Assembly (NCBI RefSeq): GCF_963675165.1
Contig: NC_087377.1
Span: 1,761,501-1,825,500, forward strand
Reading direction: 5' to 3'
DNA: 64,000 nt
Origin: Halichondria panicea
Taxonomy: Eukaryota; Porifera; Demospongiae; Suberitida; Halichondriidae
The translations under genes and the position numbers were made by a program. The notes beneath the pieces are model-generated. The model made no database searches and was not told the DNA's origin. It saw only the letters and a list, made by a program, of their open reading frames with translations. Positions 43,501 through 55,058 of this stretch are shown piece by piece (the stretch's first letter is position 1; each line of letters starts with the position of its first letter).

Positions 43501-46500
43501 CGCTGCGTTCAGTACAATCCTTGGAACAGGGACATTGGAATGCAATATGCATCACCAGATGCTGGAACAGGCACTTGAGAGTGTAGAGGATTGCTGACAG
43601 CACATATCCACAGATGTCATGAAGAGAGGTATCAGGGTCGTCTCGAGAGATTCGAATTTCGTAGCTCTTTTCGTGGGAGAGTAGTGTAACCGTATGAACA
43701 TCATCGACAGAAAACGATACACAATTTCGTTTGACGCCATCTTCCACCAATTCCCACGTCAATCCGAGAATTCCATGAGGGCCTTGGGAAACTAGTCGAG
43801 TGATAAGCCCACAGAAGACTCCTGTTGGTACGTAACCAAAGCTGAATGTGATGTAGAGTGGTTCTGGGTTGTTGGTATCTGGTTGAGGTGGGTTGGTTAG
43901 CTCGTCTTGTGAAGCACAGTCCAAAATAGCTGGCATGAGGTAGGTGATTCGAGTGACCTTCGGATCATTGACATCTTTGTGAACGATTTCAGAAAGAAGG
44001 TTGAGATATTGCAGAAGTATGATGAGATGCTTGGCTGGGATAATCTCTCCTTTCTTGAGCATCTTTGCAACATCAGGACCATTACAGTACTTGATAATGG
44101 CCTTCAGTGAAAACTGCCCCATCTTGACCAACTCCGCTCGCTCAAATTCAGTGACGTGGCCTTCAGAATGGAGGATGCGTAAAGCAGCAAGGATCAGTTG
44201 GCTGATGCTAGTGAAGATCACTTCAGGGGTGCAGAACATGTGGTTGCTTAGCCAGCCATCGATATCATTGGGTACATTCTCGTAATGGAGTATGGATCCA
44301 ATCTTCTGTAGATACCTGTGTGTGTGTGCGTGTGCGTGCGTATGTGTGTGTGTGTGTGTGGGGGGGGGGTGGGTTAGGTGAGAACTATAACAGAATAATA
44401 ATGGACACACAAAATAATCGTACGTATGCATTGGAGGTAATTACTGTATTAAATGTTTGCCATACATATATGTGTATGCATTAATTGGACAGAAGACAAA
44501 AATTACAAACTTACCAAAGACAGAATTTGGTATCTTCTTCATCCATTTCCAACAATCTCCCTATTTCCAGACAGTCTTCCATCGACACAATTGAGTACTC
44601 CATCCGCAGTAGTGTGCCCAGTAGGAGCCATTTTGGTTTGATGGGCAGGGATGCATCCTTGAAATGAGACGCGAAAACATCGCTCAGAAAATCACGAATC
44701 GGGGCAATGTCAGACTGTTCAGTTCCAGCAAAGTTGTCCACGGCAAAAAAGGAAGATTCAGAATCTGGCGGAGGTGATACAAGGATCTCGGCAAACTTTT
44801 GAGTAGTTGCTTTTAGAGCATCGTTGACCTGCTTGATTTTCTCTTTCGGATTCTCCAGCTTGTCCACGTGAGTACCAATCAAAGCTGCTACCGGACGAAC
44901 TTGTTGGAACTTTTCAAACGTCTCGCTCAATTTGGAGGTGGTTTTGTACTTGGCATCTTCTCGAGAGACGTGATGGATACTTGCAACTGCTGAGAGGATT
45001 TGAGAGACGGTGGCTTCCACTGTGTGAGCAGCTTTGTATGGAGTAATGACTGTGTTGTCACGACTGAAGGGAATATCGTAGGGTTCGTCAAGTTCCTTGC
45101 TTAAATCCAAGAACACTAGATACATGGCAGGACCATTACATAGGGCTGGTAGCATTTCTAGGAAGGCAGGTTGTCCTCCAACATCGTTGATGTTTAGCAA
45201 GGTGTTGCCGAGACATTTGGCCATTTCAGAGTAGTTTCCGTTCTTTATCAGTTTTTGTAATCTAGCTTTGATGGGTATGAGCCTGTTTTGTTGGTGAGCA
45301 TTCTCTTGTATTTCAGAGTGTGTTTCTTCTTGAGGCTTTGACTGAGGCTTTTCAAGAGAAAGTGGCTTGGGTATGCTTGTGTGCTTTTCGCTTTCGGGGA
45401 CAGTTTTTGTCTTTTTCTCAGTTGGAGCACTCGGAACTTCATCGACCTTGCTACTGTACATGTAGCCAAAGAGGATCTTTGCTTCCTCTTCTACGTCTTT
45501 AGAACAAACCCATTCTGTGGCATCTTTGTTCATGTAGGCGACCACTTGGTGGCAATTGGTGAGTAGCGTACTGCGTAGCTTTGCCTTGTCTCCAGCAGAA
45601 CTAATGTTTTCGATATCTTTCAGTAAACGGCCAAGAGTTGTTGTTTTCCCCACGAATGGTGGCCCGACAAGAAGGAGGCGGAGGTACTGCATGGAGATAG
45701 TGTCTTTGTCAGTCATCAGATCATCCAATTTCTTCAGATATCGCTTTTGCTCTCCAATCACTGCATATAAGAAAGAGCAATAATTCTTAAACTGTACACA
45801 CTCAAACACGTTATGTTATTGATATTGTACAGACATGCACTGAGAATTTACATCACAACTATACACTGGCAATTTGTACTGAAGCCGAATATAATTTATA
45901 TCCTGTATGCATCACACATTGAAAACCGTGGATTCAATTTCAATGATTATTTTTCTAAGAGTGAGATCTTTCAAATGGTATCAAAAAAGTTTATTAGGCA
46001 TGGTGGGGAGCCTAATGCACCACCCATCAACCTAATAACTTATTGTGGTTATTTGCGATATCAAATTAGGTATGAATTTAATTAAAATTAATGTGGTCTA
46101 CTAATCTACTACAAATAATAAATACATCATTTCTTTCAAAAACCCAGATCAACGGTATACTTAAAGTGAAATAACCCCCTTTCATCTTTAGGGGCTTCAT
46201 GCAATGCAATATTCAACACAGGTGAGTATAACTTCAATACAGCAACCCACCTACTACTACCCACAGCTCTTACTAACTACTACCCACCTTTGTCGAGGTT
46301 TTCCCTCAGGTTGGCTGCAAGTTCCATATGTCCGAGCTCACGAAGGTGGTGAACTACTGTCTCATATGTCCTTTCACCAGTCAAAGAGATTTTGTTGTCT
46401 AGGAGCAGCTTTTCTAGAGCATCAGAGTCTTCCTCAGTCAATGGAGTGCCTGCAAACACAACCAGCAATGTTGACAAAGCTGACAATAATTAAAAAAACA

Positions 46501-48096
46501 CCAAATGAATACATACTGACACATTTGTGCATTATTGGCTAGTGTTAACATGATACGTGACTTCAGCTATAACACTTTAAGAATCATTGATTCAATAGAA
46601 ATATTAAAATGAACACTATACAGGGAAATAGGACATGTGCCCAGTTTAATTAGGTGTTCTTAGGTGATTGAATTCTGGGCGGCTTTATATACGTTGTCTT
46701 TTCACATACTCAATCATACAAGGTAGTAATTGAATACACATTATAATCATTATAGCCTAACATTATGGGGGGGGAGGGTAAATTGGTCCACTTTCCTCCC
46801 CATGCACTGTATGCCCTGGTATTACTCACTTGACAAGGTTTGGTCATCCGTTGAAAGTTGTATGGAATCATTTTGAGTATCTGAGGTGTACAAGTAACAA
46901 GTCATGTAACACAGTATATAACCGAAAGGTCTTCGTTCTACAGTAGATGGGTAGGCACATGATCATTGTTGGGCTATAATAGAGTCTCCTACCAGTTGTT
47001 TCTGGTTGTTCATCGCCAGCACTGGGTGTCTGTTGACCAGACAGAGGGTCAGAGGTCACTGGAGGAGGAATGAGACAATTGTCTGATAGTCAGTACATAA
47101 AAACTAACTCCAATGACTATAGGCTGTACACTGAAAAAAGGTCAGAATCACTTGAGACATAATCTTATGCCAATAACAATGCTGATAAGAAATCTCAACT
47201 GCTGTAGGAAAGACAATGAATAACATTCGTCATTAAGACAGTAATTATTAGACTATTGCTCCTGCGTCCTCTGGGTGAGGATTAAAACATGTTTAGCTGA
47301 CTCAGCATTAATAAACCTAACATGGTAGGGGAGTAGCATATTACTAATCACATAGGATATGTAACACCAAGAGTTCATTAGGAAGAGTACGCAACTCCAC
47401 TTAAAACCATAGTAGGCGTTCCTTCAGGCCTACGTCACAACCACATGCTGTTGTATAAACTGTGAAATCAAATTTCAATGAATAACATAGTGATGATTAT
47501 CACTAATGTTATTCATTTACAACTGGGGTAGAAAGGCAATGAATAACAGCGTTACTAATTTTATTCATTGGCTTTCCTACTTGTTGCGGTTACAACAGCC
47601 AGTATCTGTGACGTAGGAGTGGAGGAATGCTTTTTGCACACAGTCTATTGGAGTTGCGTAATGAACTCTTGGTAACACTCAATGACATGGTTACTAGAGA
47701 TTTATGGCAACGTAATGTTTAGGCAAGTAAACCACTTTACCCTAGCTTGGCTATAGGAACATGTTAGACTAGTGCGTAATTGAATGCCAAATTAATGTTA
47801 GAGCAAATGTTACAGGGTGGGGGAAAGTGAACCAGGGGGATATCCCTAACATTATGGGGGGGGGGGGGTAAATTGATCCACTTTTCTCCCCATGCACTGT
47901 ATACCCTAGCCTGGTATTACTCACTTGATGAGGTCTTGTCAACAATTGAATTAGAAAGAAGTTGTTCGGAACCATTTGGAGTATCTGAGTGTGACAGTAA
48001 CAATTAATAATTATGTCATCTAACACATAAAGTATATACAACTGCAATAGTGATTCAGAACCTCTCTGATCTATGTAACAGTATAGACACACGCAC

Positions 48097-48165
<69 letters not shown>

Positions 48166-48166
48166 C

Positions 48167-48212
<46 letters not shown>

Positions 48213-51200
48213 TCATGCTGTGGTTTGTGCTGATTTCCTAACAGTTTACGTATTAGTTAGACTATGTGTAGCAGGTTTCTTAGCTGGATAGTAAACCTGA
48301 GGGAGTGTAGTGGCTTGCAGAAGCCACTAATCACTCCAGGGTTACTATCCAGCTAAGAAGCTGTACTACACATGGTCTATCTCATAGTCTATCTCCCTTA
48401 GAAAATGCATTGTTGTGGGTACTAGTTAGAGCCCTGCTAGCAGGTCACTAACTCAGATAGTGACCTGCTAGCAGGTTTCTTAGTTGGATAGACACTTCAT
48501 TAGCAGTGGCCACTTCAAAGTTTGAATATGCAATTTTTTTCTAAACAGTGCTAAAGTCATAATGTTGTCATAACTCATAACTTTGTATCCTTGACATTTT
48601 CTAACCCTAAGCTTCATACATATACAATTGTATACCATTGGATTCCTTGTTAAAAGCGCTTCTTATCTGCATGCTGTAGGCTACAACCAGCTAAAAGTTA
48701 ACCATGTAAAAGTCCCTGGCATACTTGTCAACCATAAATGAAGCCATAATTGATCACATAACTTCCGGGCAACGCAAATAGACTTTAGTGATGTATTATA
48801 GGACAAGAAGTAGAATGGAATGTGTGTGGGAGTTGTCATTAATGAACTCCTGATTACCGTATAGCGGGTAATTTTGTTGGGTAAAAATTTGTTCAACTCA
48901 AGAAACGGTGGTTATCGTGAGTAAAAATTTCATTTTCTGCCTGCATTTCTATGTTCCGGTAAGCAATGCCTACGTTGTGGAGGTCAGCTTGCCCACGAAA
49001 ATAACGAATACATTACCCCACGAAAATTACCTGCTATACGGTACGACGTTCCACATTCCACGCCAATATTATTGGGGGTCTACAAAACACGTAATTGTAC
49101 CACAACCATTTGTCCTACAAAAACAACGAAGGTATCTATGAAACCGGCATGGCTTGCTCTATTGGTGTACCAAATTTAAGCTTCATACACCACTGTTTGT
49201 GGAAATTAGGTATGGGATTTCTAGTGACACATACCTGCTTTAGGAGTGGAGGGTTGTAGAGATTTGAGATAATCAATAACTTCAGTGCACCTCCACTCTA
49301 CTGCCTCGTCAAGAGGAGTCCTGCCCCAATCATCAGTCACATCTGGACAGGTAAGGGACAGAGATCTTGTAGTAGTACTGACATCATTGACCATTACCAT
49401 GCATGCACAATCAGCACAATCAGATACTTATCAAGTACAGGATGCCTATTATTATAATATTAGTATCGTGTATGTATTGTATTACAGTTACCATAATTAT
49501 AATTATGACTACATGATGATACATACAGGTACACTGATTAATTCACGGGTTGTTTACATTTCCAATCAGAGGATCTAATGAAACGGTACCCACTATAGAA
49601 ATGACTTACCAACATCAACCTTGAGTACCTCCACAATGTATTGCACTACTTGTATACTTCCTCCCGCACAAGCATAGTGCAGTGGTGTTTGGTTCCACTT
49701 GTTCCTCACATCTGTATGTCGTGATATAACCTCAGAGTAGTGATGACATGCACACACAATGACAACTCAACTAAAATGTATTATTGGTTTGTATAGTATT
49801 CAAAATGAAGTTAATTATGATAATAAATACACCATGCTATTAAGCTTCTCCATGCTGGTCAGTAATTATCCCAGCTGGGTGAGATAATTATGTTATTAGT
49901 GTGCGTGTACATAGTATCAAGGATTGTGGGAAATTAGAAATTACTTGAAAAAACATGTCTTATAATTATTATTACAATCTACATGTACATCAACACATGC
50001 ATGTTTTGTAATCTAGGAAATTAAACAGTCTATAAAAACATTCTTGTTGGGCTCAATCCTTTAGCTATGAACACTACGCGACTGACACACACTTACCAAT
50101 ACGACATTTCATCTCTTGTGATAAATACACCACAGTCTCCATATGTCCTCTCCTACACGCCCCGTGAAATGCAGTCTCGCCCCATCGTCCATCACCTTTC
50201 TCAATATCAGCTCCACCACTAACGAGTGCTCTAGTGATCTCCAGGTAGCCCTCCAGGCATGCTCGGTGTACTGGAGGGCGTTTATTCTTCTTAAACACAT
50301 CACACCACTCCTCATTCCAGTAGAGCTGGTGATTGGGGTTGGCCCCCTGTTTCAAAACAGACCTCACTTTGCTGACATCCTTATTGACTACAGCCTCCCA
50401 CAGATCCCTGGCCAGCTGCTCCTGAACACTGCATGTACAATAGTGTGTGCATGTGTGTGTGTGTGGGTATAGGTACATTTTGTAGGTAGGTGTGCGTGTG
50501 TGACATGGTTCAGTTTCCAGTCTCCTGTGTGATGTGTGTAGGTGTGTGTGTGTGTATGGTATGTGTGCATGTGTGTGTGTGTGTGTGTGGGTGTGTGTGG
50601 GTGTATACAATGTACATTAATGAGCTCTTGTGAGCATTTATAAGCTCCACACTATAACAATCAGGTGGTGTCATTAAGGATTTAGTATAGAGGGGGAAAT
50701 AAGGCGTGCTTTTGAAAAGCAACGAGAACATTTTTCTGAAAAAGGTCAACTGTTATTTCAATACCCTGTTTTAGTATGTAACACTGCCAGCTATGGTCAC
50801 TCAGTCATACAACTATAGTACCTGAATGCAAATTTTAGGGGGGGGAGGATTTGGAGCCAGAGGGAGGATATCCCTGTATGACACCCTGACAATGATTAGC
50901 TATAATATTTTTATAGCCTGTTAAAATTAATTGCAAGCTAAACTGTACTTTGCTCACGTTCTCCTCTCTGGGGTCTTGAAACCGAGTTTCTTGCGAATCC
51001 ACGGCACTAACCTGATGTGTGTGTGTTAGGGGGTCAAGTTTGTGTACGGACAATTATAATAATTATTACAATCAAAGTACTTCTTGATGCATGGTGGTAT
51101 ATGCAAGTTACTAGCTAGAGTAACACAACATGCAGAGCTTCCATTGATGAACTCCAATTCTGATGAGGTGATTCCACCTCTGACTAATTAAAGGAATGAT

Positions 51201-51263
51201 CCTCCTTCCATGCAATCACAAGGTCTACATGTTCACTCACCCTGAGTCTTCTCCAGTAGCCAT
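40518..51263 (-). CDS. Roco-like gene B: ANK - helical domain - ROC - COR - Ig - death domain - death domain
   Basis: Paralogue of gene A. Exons: 51241-51263, 50097-50428, 49610-49711, 49235-49342, 47925-47984, 46993-47058, 46830-46880, 46288-46449, 44515-45760, 43394-44315, 43058-43301, 42379-42474, 41941-41988, 41491-41826, 40743-41081 and the terminal exon from 40519. All phases fit. ROC, COR, Ig and death-domain exons are nearly identical to gene A and of equal or near-equal length, while the ankyrin exons are strongly diverged and fewer. One extra basic exon (42379-42474) has no counterpart in gene A. The death domains differ from gene A at a handful of residues. Both genes look intact, so both may be functional. 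Role inferred as for gene A. Confidence 0.75.
40743..41081 (-). CDS. Roco-like gene B, death domain 2
   Basis: QPHETIVTATAAQLSQ, EIAGYDRYKHRLGL, SDADIGAIDL, ALKKWKSKN and ATYGRLVEIAAKIEDGEAVR. It ends with a lone T before GTGAGT, as in gene A. The terminal exon from 40519 starts GA, so again a TGA stop would form at the junction. The AATAAA present in gene A is changed here to AATGAA. Confidence 0.8.
41491..41826 (-). CDS. Roco-like gene B, death domain 1
   Basis: QQRETTATAAQLSQ, EIAGYDKYKLRLGL, SDAEIENIDQ, ALKKWKSKS and ATYGRLVEIASEIEDGEAVR. One extra codon against gene A (DNNIPGRF for DNIPGRF). Acceptor TGTACAG, donor CGTGAGT. Confidence 0.8.
41941..41988 (-). CDS. Roco-like gene B, Thr/Ser linker exon
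   Basis: NAVTPLATPHTTTQS, phase 1 at both ends. One residue differs from gene A (6588-6635). Confidence 0.5.
42379..42474 (-). CDS. Roco-like gene B, extra basic exon (NLS-like)
   Basis: A 96-nt, phase-1 exon found only in gene B: PLASGQRKRSLPSDKKVE then TLPKRPKNDVTVQ. Two basic clusters (QRKR and KRPK) resemble a nuclear-localisation signal. Acceptor TGTACAG, donor AGGTATGC. It fits the phase of both neighbours, so it can be included or skipped without frame change. Confidence 0.5.
42653..42838. mobile_element. CCGTATAGC-family MITE, copy 5
   Basis: GGTGGGTAATATTCGTGGGG at the left; AAAATTACCCGCTATACGG at the right. In the Roco-like gene B intron; absent from gene A at the same place. Confidence 0.6.
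43058..43301 (-). CDS. Roco-like gene B, Ig-like domain exon
   Basis: Reads HVCLGSTTELEVLKF, with FSFHWSKEG and EEDFGHYQCEVKNAAAG. Two residues differ from gene A. The GTCAGT donor at 43057 is conserved, supporting splicing onward to the death domains. Confidence 0.65.
43394..44315 (-). CDS. Roco-like gene B, COR region exon
   Basis: 922 nt, equal to gene A. By eye the peptide differs at about one residue (VHKDVNDP for VHKDANDP), and only a few bases differ overall, much less than in the neighbouring ROC exon. Function as in gene A. Confidence 0.8.
44515..45760 (-). CDS. Roco-like gene B, ROC GTPase exon
   Basis: 1,246 nt, equal to the gene A exon. GPPFVGKTTTLGRLL, DVGGQPAFLEML and IGTHVDKL are all kept. 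Changes from gene A sit mainly in the charged insert (for example KPQSKPQEETHSE) and near TPYKAAHT. Donor GTAAGT in phase 2, as in gene A. Confidence 0.85.
46288..46449 (-). CDS. Roco-like gene B, small helical domain exon
   Basis: Same length as 11123-11284 and begins with the same TPLTEEDSDALEKLLLDN. Differences cluster in the last third (LRELGHMELAANLRENLDK), where several neighbouring residues change together. Confidence 0.55.
46830..47984 (-). CDS. Roco-like gene B, three short linker exons
   Basis: Exons 47925-47984 (DTPNGSEQLLSNSIVDKTSS), 46993-47058 (TSDPLSGQQTPSAGDEQP) and 46830-46880 (DTQNDSIQLSTDDQTLS). All are phase 1 and two have gene A counterparts. The first and third are duplicates of one another, so this linker has been extended by exon duplication. 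The intron between 47058 and 47925 carries an inserted element (47366-47673). Confidence 0.5.
47366..47673. mobile_element. MITE with ACCAAGAGTTCATTA ends
   Basis: ACCAAGAGTTCATTA at the left, TAATGAACTCTTGGT at the right, with CGCAACTCCA and its complement inside, and AAC on both flanks. The interior has repeated AATGAATAAC boxes. Gene B intron. Confidence 0.65.
48087..48211. repeat. (ACGC)n then (AC)n compound microsatellite
   Basis: About 20 ACGC units passing into (AC)n. Gene B intron. Confidence 0.95.
48265..48372. repeat. Imperfect hairpin of about 108 bp
   Basis: GTGTAGCAGGTTTCTTAGCT ... AGTGGCTT pairs with AAGCCACTAA ... AGCTAAGAAGCTGTACTACAC around a short centre. A nearby stretch (48435-48490) repeats CTGCTAGCAGGTCACT in both orientations. 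Confidence 0.7.
48857..49041. mobile_element. CCGTATAGC-family MITE, copy 6, with TA target duplication
   Basis: Begins CCGTATAGCGGGTAATTTTG after TA and ends CTGCTATACGG before TA, the best-preserved copy. TA duplication is typical of Tc1/mariner-type elements. Confidence 0.65.
49235..49342 (-). CDS. Roco-like gene B, ankyrin exon 3
   Basis: Encodes DVTDDWGRTPLDEAVEWRCT then EVIDYLKSLQPSTPKA, the capping ankyrin repeat equivalent to 12830-12928 in gene A. Acceptor TCCAG, donor AGGTATGT, phase 1. Confidence 0.6.
49610..49711 (-). CDS. Roco-like gene B, ankyrin exon 2
   Basis: Encodes DVRNKWNQTPLHYACAGGS then IQVVQYIVEVLKVDV, one ankyrin repeat. Phase 1 at both ends (acceptor ATACAG, donor GGTAAGT). 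It is too short to be seen as a long frame; it is identified by splice sites and consensus. Confidence 0.65.
50097..50428 (-). CDS. Roco-like gene B, ankyrin exon 1
   Basis: Reads VQEQLARDLWEAVVNKDVS, then VRSVLKQGANPNHQLYW, PPVHRACLEGYLEITRALVS and TAFHGACRRGHMETVVYLSQ: about three ankyrin repeats with clear xxLHxACxxGHxxxVxxL patterns. Compared with the gene A exon it carries an additional repeat. Acceptor CATGCAG, donor GGTAAGT, phase 1. Confidence 0.7.
50662..50889. mobile_element. AGGTGTCATACAGG MITE, copy 2
   Basis: CAGGTGGTGTCATTAAGGAT at the left and the complement at the right, interior similar to 18307-18512. Intron 1 of Roco-like gene B. Confidence 0.55.
51241..51263 (-). CDS. Roco-like gene B, first coding exon
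   Basis: ATG at 51263-51261, MATGEDSG with the last Gly codon split; donor GTGAGTG. Phase and position match gene A (16408-16430). Upstream DNA to about 51360 is shared with gene A. Confidence 0.6.
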
Positions 51264-51714
51264 TGAAGCTTTATTCAAACACTTGCCCCTTATTTCTCAG
51301 TGCAGTAAACATAACAAAGCAAAGTGCCACACCCTCTTTCTGGGGCCTTCCCCTACTAATTAAACTGATCTATTTTTAGATACACAATTATAATTATTTG
51401 AGTGGGTGTTGATAATGATTCACAGCCACCACACTATAAACAATAGCACATTAATGGTGGTGACCTAGGTAACTAGTAACTACACAGTTCTCTAGTGAGC
51501 AGCTCTTGAAATCCTCCAGCTCTTTGAAAGGACAGACATCCAGTTTAGCTCTCATATATACCTACAGTGGGAAAACAAGAGTCTCAAGTGGAATATTGTA
51601 CTCTTGTGTGTGTGTGTGTGGGGGGGGGAGTAGGTGGGTGGATATAAATATAAGGTGGGTGAATTTTTGTCCACCGTTCGTGTTACTAGCTCAAACGAAA
51701 TGCTCACTTAAATA

Positions 51715-51996
51715 TACAGCCAACCTCAAAGTCTCCATTATAGACCTGTGCTAGCAGGCCACCCTCTATAATACAGCCGGCCTCAAAGTCTCTATAGCAT
51801 GTGTTTGGACCTGTGTTAGCAGGCCACCCTCTATAATACAGCCAGGTTATAATGGGCCTCAAAGTCTCCATAGCATGTGTTTGGACCTATGTTAGCAGGC
51901 CACCATCTATAATACAGCCAGGTTAATGGGCCTCAAAGTCTCCATAGCATGTGTTTGGACCTGTGTTAGCAGACCACCCTCTATAATACAGCCACT
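51715..51996. repeat. 74-bp satellite, short array of about four units
   Basis: Same unit as 19418-21952, followed by the identical flank CACTGTTGGTCTACCCACC. It gives the unexpanded state of the locus. Confidence 0.9.
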
Positions 51997-52051
51997 GTTG
52001 GTCTACCCACCACTATACATATACAGGGTATACTAATAGTAAGGTACTCAC

Positions 52052-52549
52052 AAAGACATTAGTGACATGGTTGGTGGTTCCTGTGATCCTGGACACCACC
52101 TCACACACTTGCCAGATACTGGGACACAGCTCAGGGTCAGAGGTTAACAGGTAGCCTACAAGGGAGGGGGAGAATACACGTATCATTAGAGCAATACACT
52201 TAAGGATGGCAGAGTATCATAGCACCTGTAGCTAGTGTGTGTTCTTAAATACAATTAGCTCTGAAAAAACAGGTCCAGTTCACAAAGAAAAAACCCACTT
52301 TATGATAACTCAGTTTTATACGTATACCAGTGGTACTGGTGACATTTACTATAAGAATGATGTATGTGTGTGTGTGTGTGTGAGGGGGTGGAGGGTGTGT
52401 GTGTGTGTGCATGTACCTATGAAGTTGTGCAGGTCTTGTGTGTAGGGAGAGTCTTCAGGAATGCTGTACTGAGCACTGACTATGGCTAGAGGGTTGTCAC
52501 CAAATGGAGTATCCATGAAGCACAGCTTGAACAGTAGTACGCCCAGTGC
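52052..52549 (-). pseudogene. NAK-family kinase, fragment copy B (two exons)
   Basis: Exon 52417-52549 reads ALGVLLFKLCFMDTPFGDNP, then IPEDSPYTQDLHNFI; it joins in phase to exon 52052-52155, GYLLTSDPELCPSIWQV and GTTNHVTNVF. The ALGxLLxKLC and PFG strings are the NAK-family C-lobe. The second exon is paralogous to 22009-22112, but Arg in ELRP is replaced by Cys. Neither the catalytic loop nor the tail exons are found nearby. Downstream (51.7-52.0 kb) lies a short version of the 74-bp satellite seen in copy A. Confidence 0.65.
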
Positions 52550-54013
52550 CTGTGTGTGGGCAGGTGTGTGTTGTGTGAGGGTGTGATGATAATTATGGGT
52601 ATTCAGTGTTCATTGAGAGCTTTCAAATGACTACCACTTAACATGGTTCAGTAAACGTGATTCAAGGAAATTCTCCACTCATCCCCACATTCCACAGTCT
52701 TACACAGACAGACCACATTCACAAAATGCAAACCTTATTACAAAAAACATAAGTCAACCACTAGCTACAGTGTACACAGTGGGGACCACACATAAAGAGG
52801 AATTTCGCCCCTTTTAGCCTTGTTTCCCAGTAAACATAATCATTGCTCAGATCCTCCCCCTTTTCAGAGAGGTGTCACATTCCACCCCTTTCACAGTACA
52901 CAAAGCAATTTGGTTGAATGTCATTGAAAGGTCATAATTAGTGAAAGGTCACCTCCAATAGTACTGCCACATGTCCATCCATACATGCATGGATAAATAA
53001 TTACACCATACTGTAGTGTAAAATACAATGACAAATGAAACCTCTGAGCCCATGCCAACTCAGCTAGCATATGGTTGCTCAATATTGACCTCCCTCCACC
53101 AAAGGTCTAATACATTGCTACAAGTCATCAACCATCTTTACCTGCACTTCCAGAGTTGAGCCAGCCTCCAGCTCATCAGTGTATGCATGCATGGACTAAC
53201 ACACTAGAGCAATATCAGCAATCCCATCAAACTGCAGTCTGAAGGTGTACTCCATGCAGTGTATAGTTGCCCTCATGCAGGGGTAGGCTGTAGAGTGGTC
53301 CCAGCTGGCAGTCCATCCACCAATATCACATTGATACTGCCCTTGTCATGAGTACACCAGTACAGCCTCTGGACCATAGATGAGAGGAGGGAAGTTAGCT
53401 GTATAGGTAAAGTTGACATGCAGTTAGCAATTGCAATAAGTATATACCCAAGTGGACTAAGTGGTGGTTTTAGAGGGCAGTACCTTGACCTTGTATAAGC
53501 CCTTATACCTGCACATACTCTTTCCTCAGATCAGGACATGAATTCTTGTGTACCATTGGGTACATTGCTAAACCTCACATGAACAATCTCCTACAACTGA
53601 GATAAGCTAATTGCAAACCACTGTACTATACACGTCAGTTATTATACACGTACTTGTAATTATACGTATCTTCACAGCCCAACACTGCGTATACACTCTA
53701 CGTATATGGAACAGATAACGAACATGCAAGCCTCTTATCAAACTTTATATTTCTCACAAGTTATGATGCAGGATGATGCTGCCCACCCGGGGTACCTGTG
53801 TAGGGCTGAGGAATTGATGGACACAATAAAGACAATAGACTACCATCATGCACGCAGGTACACTACCACCCACTCCACTCATCACACACCACCCACTACA
53901 TTAGTAATGTATGAGTACGCAATGGGGGACCATACATTACAACAAAGGGAGCTAGAGAGCTAGTCCATAGATAAAGTATCTGGGTCCACTCAATAAGACC
54001 TGACACTACTCAC
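52550..54013. other. Upstream of kinase fragment B; no clear gene
   Basis: 52740-53060 is a low-copy version of the 57.02-57.38 kb flank and contains one unit of the 45-bp minisatellite. 53.15-53.40 kb on the minus strand has coding-like stretches (for example MRATIHCMEYTFRLQFDGIA) broken by stops; not assigned. 53.83-54.06 kb matches 22.9-23.5 kb in part. Confidence 0.4.
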
Positions 54014-54058
54014 CCTAGCATTGTCCAGCTCCCTCTGCAGACTAGCCACCTGGACCAT
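54014..54058 (-). other. Repeated candidate 5-prime exon, copy 4
   Basis: Variant of the same unit with two extra codons (MVQVASLQRELDNAR) and the same GTGAGT donor, upstream of NAK fragment copy B. The in-frame 6-bp difference is mild support for coding use. Confidence 0.3.
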
Positions 54059-54719
54059 ATCCACCAACATAATCAGGACTGCAATGCATGATCCTCCATC
54101 GTTCGCGCTCTAGCCTCGAGACCAGCCGTTTGTTATAAGGAAAGGTTGATCTCGAGGCTACTCGCGCTCATGCCTGCCTTCGAGGCTATGTGGTTAACAA
54201 GAAGCTGCAACTGAAGTGATCCCGTACCCAACAACAATGGTAAAGGGTCACTAAACTAGAAAGCTGAAATGAAATTTTGCCAAAAAAGTATAAAAATAGA
54301 AGGTGATGGCATATACATGTATGCACACACACACAGAACACAGAGCATTATAATAGTCAGTACTTATAGTCAACACAGAGTCAGTTCTTTACTTGACATT
54401 CTTGCATGCTTCTTGACATCTTTATTCGTCCCTTTCAAGTAGCTCCAGTATCTGTATGAAAGCATGAGCACAGCACAATAAACTAGAGCCTTATAAGCAA
54501 AACATTGCAATAAAACACTGTGTGCAATGAAAATAGGGATCAGATTTATAATTATTCCAGTAATAATCTGTTTAAAAACATGAGTGCATGATTTAGGAGC
54601 CCTCAGGGCTAGTAGAACCATCAAGTACTTAGAATGCTGTATACTATTATGGCATGGCACAACTGACGAGCAAGTTCACAAAGTTAATAGTCAAAGTGAT
54701 AATTCACTAGGTAACTCAC

Positions 54720-55058
54720 ATGTATGCTCCACACAGGTCTTGTGAATGCTGCGAACTGCCTCTCCGTCCTCAATCTCTGAGGCAATTTCCACTAATCGAC
54801 CGTAAGTAGCTGTTGAATTCAATGGATTGAATTGGAGAATATTTTTACTCTTCCACTTCTTTAGAGCAGCGAGGAATTTCCCTGGAATACCAACAAATGT
54901 GTGATCGATAGCACCAATCTCAGCATCACTGAGGCCCAGCCTGTGCTTGTATCTGTCATAGCCAGCAATCTCGGTAGACAACTGGAGAAGAGCATCATCC
55001 CAGCACTCACTACTCAACCGAGGGGCAGTCGCTGTCACAATCGTCTTATGTGGTTCAA
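54720..55058 (-). pseudogene. Orphan death-domain exon of a Roco-like gene
   Basis: A fourth-position copy of death domain 2: EPHKTIVTATAPRLSSECWD, EIAGYDRYKHRLGL, SDAEIGAIDH, ALKKWKSKN, ATYGRLVEIASEIEDGEAVR, CVEHT. Splice sites are intact, and homology to the upstream intron continues to about 55.28 kb, where it stops. No ROC, COR or terminal exon is nearby, so it is a truncated duplicate. Confidence 0.65.

Noticed and set aside
53150..53400. Coding-like minus-strand stretches near kinase fragment B
   Set aside because: Broken by several stops in every frame and no family recognised; kept only as a note.
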